A stretch of 64,000 nucleotides of DNA from Anaerovorax odorimutans (GTDB lineage: Bacteria > Bacillota > Clostridia > Peptostreptococcales > Anaerovoracaceae), in the NCBI RefSeq assembly GCF_024459955.1, contig NZ_JANFXK010000001.1, positions 310,001-374,000 on the forward strand, in the 5' to 3' direction. Shown piece after piece: positions 9,350 to 17,073 of the stretch. The translations under genes were made by a program, and so were the position numbers. The first letter of the stretch is position 1. The number at the start of each line of letters is the position of its first letter. Below the pieces are notes generated by a model. The model was not told the origin of the DNA. It saw nothing but the letters and a program-made list of their open reading frames with translations, and searched no databases.

Positions 9350-11776
9350 TTAGAATTCCTGCACCGTTCTTTGAATGATATCGTCCTGCATCTCTTTGCA
9401 CAGCTCAGTAAAGAAGGCGCTGTATCCTGCCACCCTCACGATCAGGGATTTGTAATTATGCGGGCTCTCCTGCGCACGCTTTAGTATATCACTGGAAATG
9501 ATATTAAACTGCACATGATAGATATTCAGGTCGATAAAGCTCTTAATAAGGGAAACAATTCTGGCGTTTCCTTCCTCTCCCTGGGACGACATGGGGTCCA
9601 GACGCATATTCAGCAGCGTACCGGCAACATGTGCGTCGTGGTTTATCTTTGAAACGGATTTGAGAACGGCTGTCGGGCCTTTAACGTCCGTGCCGCCCTT
9701 GGGCGAGCAGCCATCCGCCAGTGGAGTTCCCTGCAGCCTGCCATAAGGAAGCGCCGCCACCACTTCTCCGTGGGGAACATGTGACGCAACCGGATACAAT
9801 CCTGAAATATAGTGCGGACCCCGGTAGGACTGGTAGCTGGTAATCTGCTCGAAGGCGTAATCGGTCATTTCCCGGACGAATTCATCCACATAGTCATCGT
9901 CATTGCCATAGAACCTGCCGTTGCTTTCAACAAAGGCCCGCAGGTCTTCATGGCCCGCGAAGTTATTCTTGACAGCTTCAACGATTTCCTCCATCTTGAT
10001 GACTTTTTTGTCGAAGACGAATTCCTTTATCACGGACAGAGAATCCGCCAGATCGGCGATACCCGTACCGATAAAGGCCGGTCCCACTGTCAGCTCCGCG
10101 CCGCCGCGGGTAATATCTGTGCCGCTTTCGATACAGCCGTCAATCATGGAGGACATATAGGGATAAGGCGTATATTCCGCATGCTGTTTTTCGCAGATGT
10201 GACACGCCGTAGCAATGTGCTTGATGCAGAAAGCCAGCTGCTCCTTCACCGCTGACTTCAATTCCTCAAAACTCATCTTTGTGGAATCTCCTGTTTCGAC
10301 ACCCAGTCTGCGATTGCCGTTGACGACGCTGACTCCATTGGTGAGGGCCAGCTCCATAACGGAACCGTAATTGTAATGCCCGCCATCGGTCCACTTGGAC
10401 ATCTTGCCCGGAATATACGGTTCCACGCAGCCGACCATGCAGTAATCTCTTGCGTCCTCAATGCCTGCTCCGCTCATGAGCATCATTTTAATCGTGACCT
10501 CATCGTTGTGAATGGCCGGGAAGCCGGTACCAATCTGAGACAATTCAGCTACTTTTCTGAGAAATTTTTCAGGCGACTGTTTGTGCACCCGCACAGAAAG
10601 GGAAGGTGAATGCAGGCGAACTTCCATCTTTGCAGTGATGAAGAGATAGGACAGCTCATTGGTGGCATCCTTGCCGTCCCTGTTGATCCCTCCCACGCAA
10701 GTATTCTGATACGGCTGGTACCCGGCAAAATACATGGCCGCGTTTGTACTCAGGAACCATGTGTTTTCAGCAAATTTCAGATACAGGCATTCAATCAGCT
10801 CCAAAGCCTTGTCATCCGTAAGCTTCCCCTGGTCCGTGTCCCTTCTATAGTAGGGGTAAAACAACTGATCGACTCTGCCCGGAGAGTAGGAAGGGCCGTT
10901 CGCCTCAATATAGCAGCAGATCTGCAGAATCCAGAAGGACTGCAGCGCTTCCATAAACGTCCTCGCCGGATTGGCAGGCACGTGCTCCAGATTTTCTGCG
11001 ATCTGCAGCAGTTCCGCCTTTCGCTGCGGAGAAGCTTCTGCTGCCGCTTTTTCCCTGGCCAGCTTTGCGTAGCGGCCGGCCAGCGCCATCACTCCATCTA
11101 AAGAAATGCAGACAGCCTCATAAAAATTCTTTTTCTCATAGTCCGCCGGATTGACGATATCCAGCCCGTTCATGGCCTCGCAGGCCTCTTGTCTGATTCC
11201 CAGGAATCCCTTTTGCAGCACCTTTTTCACGTTGGGTGAAATTTCTCCCGGGCCGCTCTGGGTTTTGATCTCAATATCAATAATCCCTGTTTTCACAGCG
11301 ATCTCTTTGACCTCATCGGGAATCTGACGCAGCCAGTGACTGCTGATATCCTTATCCTCCCAGTAAGGAAAGATTTCTTCCCGCAGAACTTTCTTCTGAT
11401 CTTCCGTAACATCGTAGGGGTCCTGCCTCCTGGTGCTCAAATCGTCCAGCTCCTCTCTGAGCCAGCCGGTGGCATGCTCCGGACAGAAAACCGCGGCCCT
11501 TGGCACGGAAGCCGCACAGCCTACAATCAGCTCATCGTCGGCAATAAAAATGCTCTTTTCCTCACAGGCCCGTTTAAACGCCTTAGCCCTTCTGATCACC
11601 GTGGCTTCCCCTTCGGTCTCTTTGTAGGATTTTGTATAGGCAAGCGCTCTTTCAATACAGAGCTGCGGCTTAATATCAAAAAAACGGTCCAGTAATCTGT
11701 TTACCCGTGGAAACGCTGTGCTGCTCGATTGATCTATGGTTCCGCAGCAGGATTCTTTTTTTATAACATCGCTCAT
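9350..11776 (-). CDS. glycyl radical enzyme, GCVEP-type eliminase/dehydratase of unknown substrate
   Basis: 808 residues. PFL-like N-terminal domain followed by the C-terminal glycine-radical domain. The thiyl-radical Cys450 and the general base Glu452 lie in MVGCVEP, the signature of radical eliminases such as choline TMA-lyase, glycerol and propanediol dehydratases and isethionate lyase rather than of pyruvate formate-lyase. The radical Gly784 is in RVAGYSAFF. Substrate-channel sequences GPSYSPGRVDQ (about 294-304) and the WTDGGHYNY block after the Cys loop do not match closely any of the characterised enzymes I can recall. AGGAG is six bases before the ATG. Oxygen would destroy the activated enzyme, so it acts in anoxic cytoplasm after activation by the activase at 13738-14628. 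A LuxR-type regulator gene lies directly upstream; no shell proteins are encoded nearby, so no microcompartment is indicated. Confidence 0.9.
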   Translation of the reverse strand: MSDVIKKESCCGTIDQSSSTAFPRVNRLLDRFFDIKPQLCIERALAYTKSYKETEGEATVIRRAKAFKRACEEKSIFIADDELIVGCAASVPRAAVFCPEHATGWLREELDDLSTRRQDPYDVTEDQKKVLREEIFPYWEDKDISSHWLRQIPDEVKEIAVKTGIIDIEIKTQSGPGEISPNVKKVLQKGFLGIRQEACEAMNGLDIVNPADYEKKNFYEAVCISLDGVMALAGRYAKLAREKAAAEASPQRKAELLQIAENLEHVPANPARTFMEALQSFWILQICCYIEANGPSYSPGRVDQLFYPYYRRDTDQGKLTDDKALELIECLYLKFAENTWFLSTNAAMYFAGYQPYQNTCVGGINRDGKDATNELSYLFITAKMEVRLHSPSLSVRVHKQSPEKFLRKVAELSQIGTGFPAIHNDEVTIKMMLMSGAGIEDARDYCMVGCVEPYIPGKMSKWTDGGHYNYGSVMELALTNGVSVVNGNRRLGVETGDSTKMSFEELKSAVKEQLAFCIKHIATACHICEKQHAEYTPYPYMSSMIDGCIESGTDITRGGAELTVGPAFIGTGIADLADSLSVIKEFVFDKKVIKMEEIVEAVKNNFAGHEDLRAFVESNGRFYGNDDDYVDEFVREMTDYAFEQITSYQSYRGPHYISGLYPVASHVPHGEVVAALPYGRLQGTPLADGCSPKGGTDVKGPTAVLKSVSKINHDAHVAGTLLNMRLDPMSSQGEEGNARIVSLIKSFIDLNIYHVQFNIISSDILKRAQESPHNYKSLIVRVAGYSAFFTELCKEMQDDIIQRTVQEF

Positions 11777-11893
11777 TGGTTTCTCCTTTCACTCTCTGTG
11801 TGGTATCGTATACAAATATTGTACCGTTTCCAGAAAATTTGTATATTCGCCGCAAGGATAAAAAGAGCCCGCGCATGTATACTCCCGTATACC
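11777..11893 (-). promoter_or_regulatory. promoter region of the glycyl radical enzyme gene
   Basis: A TACAAT -10 box lies at 11818-11823 (minus strand) but nothing resembling TTGACA is 16-18 bp upstream, as expected for an activator-dependent promoter. Two GTATAC palindromes separated by TCCC lie near 11876-11891 and another GTATAC lies at 11808-11813, downstream of the -10 box; they are candidate operator sites for the adjacent LuxR-type protein (inference). Confidence 0.4.
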
Positions 11894-12994
11894 TTAGAGG
11901 ATGGTCCCCAGGATTTGATGTTTGCCTTCGATGTCCATTTTATTATAGATATTGGTTAGATGCTTCTTCACCGTGGGAACGCTGATGAACAGCTTTTTGC
12001 TGATTTCCAGGTTGTTCATTCCCTTAAACATACATTGCATCACTTCATATTCCCGCTCGGTCAGGCCGTACCGGTCCTTCACTTCCGCCAGGATATTTTC
12101 AAACAGGCTGGAATAGTCGTAGACTGTGGCTATGAATTTCCCGGTCTCCATGGATTTTTCCCAAACAAATACCACCTCAGCAAAATACGTCGCCCGGTCA
12201 ATGGCAATTCTGCTTCTGGCGCTGGCGCCTTCGCGGGCTGTCAGAATGTTTTCCCCGGAGGCAAGCTTTCCCCTCAGACTTTTGCACAATGTAATCAGTG
12301 TACGCATCAGCTCCTCGATATGCTGGTACTGGATGGTCGGATTTTTTTCCAGATTGCAGTCCAGCAGTTTTAAATCGTAATCCCATATGCAGATGCCCAT
12401 TCCCTGAATGTTGGACAGCAGGGGAAGCTCAAAGAGATAGCTGTTGATTTGCTCCCTCGTGTTCTGAAAGCGCTTGGCGATGTTGGCCAGATGCGGTCTG
12501 GCCATTTTGAGGATTTCCAGATCCTTATCGGAAAAATCCTTGTACTTTTCCGGCCGGTGTATGCCGATTCCGCCTACATAGCCGTTTTCCCCTACATACA
12601 GGTTTCCCTCGATCGAATGATTCATACCTGCGGGCCGCAGCAGTTCATTGTAGTATCTCGTCTTTTTTCGTTCATCAAAGATGAACACGTCGGAACTGCG
12701 GAACATCATCGGCTGGTCATTGGAAACGATAGGCAGCACATCGTCGATGCCGCAGTACCTGCCCAGGTAGCTCTGCAAATCCTTTTCGCCCCAATCGACA
12801 AAGATAAAATCCTCAAAAATAATCTGCCCGTCTTTCTTTTTATAGAAATAAATATCCCCCTTTTCAAAGAGAATCAACTCTTTGAGCTTGGCAAGAAAGT
12901 TTTTGAACGCTTTCTCATAATCATCGTCATCATGAAGCTCCGCCAGGATCTGATTGAGATACAGCAATTCTTTATTGTCCAAAAAGGTGCCCAT
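11894..12994 (-). CDS. LuxR-family transcriptional regulator
   Basis: 366 residues from the ATG at 12994. The C-terminal 60 residues form a GerE/LuxR helix-turn-helix (YGLTEREYEVMQCMFKG, NNLEISKKLFIS, VPTVKKHLTNIYNKM). The N-terminal 200 residues look like a GAF-like sensor (VGENGYVGGIGIHRP), with a second linker domain after about 215. No receiver aspartate pattern or membrane segment, so it probably senses a small molecule in the cytoplasm. An upstream in-frame ATG exists at 13033, but GGGAGG eight bases before 12994 supports the shorter form. It is encoded directly upstream of the glycyl radical enzyme gene, whose promoter lacks a -35 box; it is the obvious candidate activator. Confidence 0.82.
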   Translation of the reverse strand: MGTFLDNKELLYLNQILAELHDDDDYEKAFKNFLAKLKELILFEKGDIYFYKKKDGQIIFEDFIFVDWGEKDLQSYLGRYCGIDDVLPIVSNDQPMMFRSSDVFIFDERKKTRYYNELLRPAGMNHSIEGNLYVGENGYVGGIGIHRPEKYKDFSDKDLEILKMARPHLANIAKRFQNTREQINSYLFELPLLSNIQGMGICIWDYDLKLLDCNLEKNPTIQYQHIEELMRTLITLCKSLRGKLASGENILTAREGASARSRIAIDRATYFAEVVFVWEKSMETGKFIATVYDYSSLFENILAEVKDRYGLTEREYEVMQCMFKGMNNLEISKKLFISVPTVKKHLTNIYNKMDIEGKHQILGTIL

Positions 12995-13036
12995 ATTCAT
13001 TACCTCCCATACATCAAAATCAAAGTATCCCAATTA

Positions 13037-13252
13037 TATAACTTGCGAGCAAGGTCGAGCAAGTTTCACGTATATTCAACTTCTCGGCGAAGCCGTTTCC
13101 AATGGAGAATATCTTATAACTTGCGAGCAGCGTCGAGCAAGTTTCACTGTTTTTTGCCTTACGGCGAAGCCGTTTCCGATCGAGGAAAATAGTATAACTT
13201 GCGAGCTAGGTCGAGCAAGTTTCACGTATATTCAAGCTTGCGGCAAGAATCG
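13037..13252 (+). repeat. repeat C: three 78-bp tandem units each with two hairpins
   Basis: Units begin TATAACTTGCGAGC at 13037, 13115 and 13193, an exact 78-bp period. Each contains AACTTGC-N12-GCAAGTT, where the loop is GAGC-N3-GTCGA in every copy, and the first two then have CGGCGAAGCCG, a second hairpin. The third unit is cut short. A fourth, diverged copy on the opposite strand is at 24948-24973. Not CRISPR: there are no unique spacers. Confidence 0.85.
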
Positions 13253-13278
13253 GCTCATATGAACACCTGTCCAAAAGG

Positions 13279-13482
13279 CAAATTGCTATTTTTATCAACA
13301 CGCAGCGAGAAACCGAGTCTTTGTTAACCTTTTTTCAAGGATACGGAGCATGCGAGCACAAAATCTTGGCCAATATGCGAATTTGAAGGGGAGCAGAGAC
13401 CGCAAACCTTGGAAATACCTCAACAACAAAGCAGAAATGAATCCGTTGTTGAACAAATATGCACATTGTCAAAAAAAAGGCT
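13279..13482 (+). repeat. repeat A, copy 1 (about 204 bp)
   Basis: Matches the reverse complement of 16708-16911 along its whole length with few gaps, sharing blocks such as TTGCTATTTTTATCAACACG, ACCTTGGAAA and CCTCAACAACAAA. It contains a conserved stem CAACAAC ... GTTGTTG. The two copies are inverted relative to each other and bracket the activase, permease and small membrane protein genes. Confidence 0.85.
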
Positions 13483-13569
13483 TCTGCTCCCCAGGTTACA
13501 GACGATGGATTTGGAGCTGGATTCCACGGCCTGAGTGACCCCGGGGTGCGGCCTGCAGGCTGTGGCAAC

Positions 13570-13728
13570 CTTTTCGCAAAATTGATGCAAAGTTACGCAA
13601 AGTTGTGGGTTTGAGGATACTTGAAATCGTAAAAAGCGAAAATTTGTGCTGGTGGTTACTTGGAAAGCTGTGGAAACGTTGAAAGATGCGTAACTTTTTG
13701 AAAAAATCCGGATTAGTTACCGGGGGAA
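13570..13728 (+). repeat. repeat B, copy 1 (about 160 bp)
   Basis: Near-identical in layout to 25023-25183. From AAAGTTACGC to GCGTAAC both copies are exactly 99 bp apart with no indel, about 80 percent identical by eye. The ends of both copies fold as GTAACTTTT ... AAAAGTTAC-like hairpins. Confidence 0.85.
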
Positions 13729-13737
13729 AGGGTATCG

Positions 13738-14628
13738 TCAAAGCAATTTAATCCCGATGGGAAAATTTTCTCCTGCAATCCACTGCCGCAGCTCTTCTTT
13801 CTGCTCTTCCGAATATTTCTCAAGCGTTTTCAGCTGGTAATCCTTCCCGATCCACGGATATTTGCTTTCTCCCAGATTGTGATAGGGCAACAGCTCCACG
13901 CCTTTGGCATTTTCCAATCCTGCCGCAAAGGAAAAGGTTTCCTCCAGGTTTTCTCTGCTGTCATTGAGGCCAGGTATCAGCGGAACTCGAAAGACCACGT
14001 CCTGTTTTATGTTATGGGCATTCTTTAAAATCAGCTCGTTTCCTGCTCCAGTAAGTTTTTTATGTATTCGGGAATCCATATGCTTCAAGTCAAACAGCAC
14101 CAGATCCGCATATTCAATGGTTTCCTGGAATTTGTCCTCTTCTGCGTAAGCACAGGTTTCGATACAGGTGTGAATGGAATCCTTCCTGCACCTTTTCAAT
14201 ACCCGGTTTACAAACTGACTTTGAACCGCAGGCTCGCCGCCGCCGATGGTTGCTCCGCCGCCTGAATTGCGGTAAAACAGCCTGTCTTCCCGAATCTTAT
14301 CCAGTAGATCTTCCTCGCTGATCCCATAGCCGATTTTTTTCTTGGCCTGAACCGGGCAGCAGGCAGCGCAGCTTCCGCAACTGACGCATTTCTCCCAGTC
14401 GATATGAAAATCCTCTTTATCAATCGCCTGCTCAGGGCAGATCTCCGCGCACCTGCCGCACTTTATGCAGTTTTTCAGCGTATACCCCACCTGGCACTCC
14501 CCGCTCTGCGATTCCGGATTGCTGCACCATATACAGCGCAGCGGACAGCCTTTCATAAAAACCAGGGTTCTGATCCCTGGCCCGTCGTGCAGCGAATATT
14601 TTTGAATGTCAAATATGGTTCCTATCAT
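13738..14628 (-). CDS. glycyl radical enzyme activating enzyme (radical SAM)
   Basis: 296 residues. Generates the glycyl radical on its partner by reductive cleavage of S-adenosylmethionine. Cys28, Cys32 and Cys35 in GCPLRCIWCSN form the radical-SAM CX3CX2C site; a ferredoxin-like insert follows with two complete 4Fe-4S motifs (Cys54/57/60/64 and Cys81/84/87/91), the layout of activases for eliminase-type glycyl radical enzymes rather than of PflA, which lacks the insert. GGGGEP-like glycine motif is seen as IGGGEP. The obvious target is the enzyme at 9350-11776, although the two genes are separated by the regulator and 700 bp of repeats. It is 57 bp downstream of the permease gene with a hairpin between. 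Confidence 0.93.
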   Translation of the reverse strand: MIGTIFDIQKYSLHDGPGIRTLVFMKGCPLRCIWCSNPESQSGECQVGYTLKNCIKCGRCAEICPEQAIDKEDFHIDWEKCVSCGSCAACCPVQAKKKIGYGISEEDLLDKIREDRLFYRNSGGGATIGGGEPAVQSQFVNRVLKRCRKDSIHTCIETCAYAEEDKFQETIEYADLVLFDLKHMDSRIHKKLTGAGNELILKNAHNIKQDVVFRVPLIPGLNDSRENLEETFSFAAGLENAKGVELLPYHNLGESKYPWIGKDYQLKTLEKYSEEQKEELRQWIAGENFPIGIKLL

Positions 14629-14648
14629 GTTATCTCATTCCTATTAAT

Positions 14649-14677
14649 AGGCTGCGACCTCATAAAAGATCGCAGCC
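14649..14677 (-). other. intercistronic hairpin between permease and activase genes
   Basis: GGCTGCGA and TCGCAGCC form an 8-bp perfect stem. On the minus strand no T-run follows, so it is more likely an mRNA-stability or partial-termination element than a full terminator. Confidence 0.5.
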
Positions 14678-14685
14678 CCTTTCCA

Positions 14686-16137
14686 TTAGTTGCTTTCTTC
14701 AATCTCGTTGTCATTGACAAACGGAAGCTTGTATTTTTTCAAAATCCAGACTTTCATTAACACGGTATAAACAATTCCGGTGATAAAGAAAGTCGGTATG
14801 ATCGCGGTCGTATAGGGAAAGATTCCCGTCATGCTCGTCCAGGTAAGTGGATTGAGGATTAACAGGTATGTAGCAAAGCCTGCCGCCACTGCGATCAGCG
14901 CCGCCGGGTTCCAGCCCTTTGCATATTGATAGCCCTTGTTGACGCTGAAAAATTCCCTTAAGCGGAATCTGCCTCTGCTGATAAAGATAAAATCGGACAC
15001 CACAATTGACGCATAGATTCCCGTAACCAGGCCGATAAACGCATAGACGTTGCTGACCATATAGTATACGGCGTTGTTGAGCATGAACAGCACCGGCACC
15101 ACGGAAATGAGCAGCGCCGGTATCCAGCCGAATCTTGGAATACGGCTTTTCACCGCAATGGCCTCCGGATAAACGAGGGTGGCTACTGAAGTGATGTTCG
15201 CGATGGCAAACAGCACTAAACCTATAGCGGCGAGGAATCCCAGGCCCGTATCTTCGCTGACCTGCACGAACCAGATCGTCGGGTCGTACTTGCCGATGGC
15301 CAGAGCCGCGAAAGCAGCAAACAAACCGGCAACCGCAGCAAGCACACCCCAGCCCCACATGCAGCCGTGATATCCGTTGCTCTCTGTCTTAGCCAGTCTT
15401 GTCCAGCCGCCGAAGAAGAATCCCCATGACATTCCCAGCCCCAGGTTTGCTTCAAGGGCAGTGGCCCTGCTCCATTTTATGCCCATACCCGCTCCCATGT
15501 CAGCATCGGTATAGGGTTCCGCCGGTTTGGCATGTATAACGGAATCGATCCCGTGATACGCAAATAAGTATATGATAAGTCCTGCGAGTATCAATGCCAT
15601 AAATATGGCGGAAAGCCTTGTAAACCATCTGAGAGCGTTGGGTCCCAGCCAGGCGATGAAGGTTCCGCCCACCAGCGCGATCAGCGCGAAGATCGTCACT
15701 GCCGCTCCTTCTGTGGCAAAGAATCCCGGGCCCGTAAGAACGGCTACGAATTTTATGGCGCTCTGTCCGAACATCAGGGTCGCCAGCGCCAGGGCCGGAT
15801 AACAAGCGATCAGGAAGAAAAAGGTCATCAGAATCGATCCCTTTTGTCCGAAAATGCCGGCAGTGGCTGTCAGCTGTTCTACTCCGTACCTTGACGGGCT
15901 GATCGATAAGAATGAAATCATAAAAATACCAACGCAGTTTCCTGCCAGAATTGTCGGAATCGCTTCTCTGGCGGGAAGCAGCATTCCGGCCTGACTTCCG
16001 CAGAGGAAGAACCATGCCGCTATGCCAAAGCAGATCTGAACTGCGATCAGATCCCACATGCCGTAACATCTCTCGGCCTTGTTTGCCGGCAATAGAGATG
16101 TGTATACAGCTTCCGCAACGTTATTATTATTCGCCAT
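14686..16137 (-). CDS. NCS1-family permease (nucleobase/hydantoin-type cation symporter)
   Basis: 483 residues with about 12 hydrophobic segments. The N-terminal YGMWDLIAVQICFGIAAWFFLCGSQAGMLL and the later GIFMISFLSISPSRYGVEQL fit the NCS1 fold (relatives import cytosine, uracil, hydantoins, allantoin, thiamine or pyridoxine with Na+ or H+). Substrate cannot be read from the sequence. It is encoded with the activase downstream and a 74-residue membrane protein upstream (14-bp gap), and so probably brings in the substrate of the glycyl radical enzyme or of the divergent amidohydrolase. AGAAAGGAGAAAAAA precedes the ATG. Confidence 0.85.
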   Translation of the reverse strand: MANNNNVAEAVYTSLLPANKAERCYGMWDLIAVQICFGIAAWFFLCGSQAGMLLPAREAIPTILAGNCVGIFMISFLSISPSRYGVEQLTATAGIFGQKGSILMTFFFLIACYPALALATLMFGQSAIKFVAVLTGPGFFATEGAAVTIFALIALVGGTFIAWLGPNALRWFTRLSAIFMALILAGLIIYLFAYHGIDSVIHAKPAEPYTDADMGAGMGIKWSRATALEANLGLGMSWGFFFGGWTRLAKTESNGYHGCMWGWGVLAAVAGLFAAFAALAIGKYDPTIWFVQVSEDTGLGFLAAIGLVLFAIANITSVATLVYPEAIAVKSRIPRFGWIPALLISVVPVLFMLNNAVYYMVSNVYAFIGLVTGIYASIVVSDFIFISRGRFRLREFFSVNKGYQYAKGWNPAALIAVAAGFATYLLILNPLTWTSMTGIFPYTTAIIPTFFITGIVYTVLMKVWILKKYKLPFVNDNEIEESN

Positions 16138-16151
16138 TTTTTCTCCTTTCT

Positions 16152-16376
16152 CTATGCCAATAGAACGGCCACAATGTAATACAGTAAGATCAGTCCATTG
16201 ATAACTCCAGCGAAAATATAATCGACTTTCCTGATTTTGGGAACATAGCCCTCCCCGCCCCTTGAGGTTTCGGGTTCGTGCTCCCTTTCAAAGTCACTGA
16301 TTCGCTCCTCCAGTTCCTGTCGCATTTCCGGGGTGATTCCCTTAATGTCAATGGGTAATTGTTCAACTGGTAACAT
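16152..16376 (-). CDS. small single-pass membrane protein, likely permease partner
   Basis: 74 residues from ATG 16376, chosen because AGAGGTGAG precedes it; a longer in-frame start at 16448 lies inside the promoter. The N-terminal 50 residues are soluble and charged (EMRQELEERISDFEREHEP), and the C-terminus is one membrane helix (YIFAGVINGLILLYYIVAVLLA). No family recognised. It is the first gene of the permease operon, 14 bp ahead of the NCS1 gene, recalling the small subunits that accompany some sodium symporters; that role is inference. Confidence 0.65.
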   Translation of the reverse strand: MLPVEQLPIDIKGITPEMRQELEERISDFEREHEPETSRGGEGYVPKIRKVDYIFAGVINGLILLYYIVAVLLA

Positions 16377-16428
16377 ACGCTCACCTCTTTTCTGTAAAAC
16401 AGCTTTGATTGAAACATCTATTACCATA

Positions 16429-16457
16429 ATTGTAAAACAATTATTCATTGGTGATAA
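16429..16457 (-). promoter_or_regulatory. promoter of the permease-activase operon
   Basis: Minus strand TTATCA (16452-16457), 17-bp spacer, TACAAT (16429-16434), about 45 bp upstream of the small membrane protein start. Confidence 0.65.
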
Positions 16458-17073
16458 TTATCCCCGAGTATACTTTGCCGCCGGGCTACTATCCCTAAGG
16501 TGTATCGGTCATCTGGCCAGCCTCTCCGCAAAAATAACTTCCCCCTTCGCTGCGCACGGAGAAAGGCCTGCGCAATTATTCAAATTTAAATTCCTCAAGT
16601 CATTTATAAATAACTCCCAAAAACAGAGTATTTCTTTGAAGCTTATGCGTTTGGACATGTTGTCCGAGACTTGGCCCAATTCTTATATGAATTTTTCTCT
16701 GGCTGGGGGCCTTTTTTTGACATGTGCATATTTTGTACAACAACGGAGTCATTTTTCCTTTGTTGTTGAGGTGTTTCCAAGGTTCCGGAGCTCTCCTCCT
16801 GCTCAAAACTGCATATTGAGCGAGTTTTTCTGCCCGCATGCGCCTGTATCCTTGGAAAAAGGCCAACAAAAGCCCGGATTTTCGGTGCGTGTTGATAAAA
16901 ATAGCAATTTGAGTTCCGGGAGGGGTCTCATAGCAGTTCATCCGGGACTCAACTGCCAGACATCAATAAGTATGCAGAAGCTGCAAATTGCAGTTTTTGG
17001 AACAGTTCTTGCTTTTTAATAGATTGTTCCATTCAAATTTGTTTTCCCCATTGTTTATCAGGAGGTGTTTTTT
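16458..17073. other. divergent intergenic region
   Basis: No gene. It separates the permease operon from the divergent amidohydrolase gene and holds repeat A copy 2 (16708-16911). The promoter of the amidohydrolase must lie between the repeat and 17055; no convincing -35/-10 pair was found. Confidence 0.5.
16708..16911 (-). repeat. repeat A, copy 2 (inverted)
   Basis: Reverse complement aligns with 13279-13482 (see that entry); the shared stem CAACAAC/GTTGTTG is kept. It ends about 145 bp before the amidohydrolase ribosome binding site. Confidence 0.85.

Noticed and set aside
9350-11776. Choline trimethylamine-lyase (cutC) or pyruvate formate-lyase
   Set aside because: GCVEP excludes PFL-type chemistry; the Cys-loop and substrate-channel segments do not follow cutC closely as I recall it, and no microcompartment genes or acetaldehyde-processing enzymes are nearby.
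13037-13252. CRISPR array
   Set aside because: The 78-bp units are repeated nearly whole; there are no unique spacers and no cas genes.
13350-16941. Open frames inside repeat A that encode similar peptides in both copies
   Set aside because: The peptides match at only about 55 percent, no better than the DNA, one copy has a frameshift relative to the other upstream of the shared part, and there is no ribosome binding site. The similarity follows from the DNA repeat.
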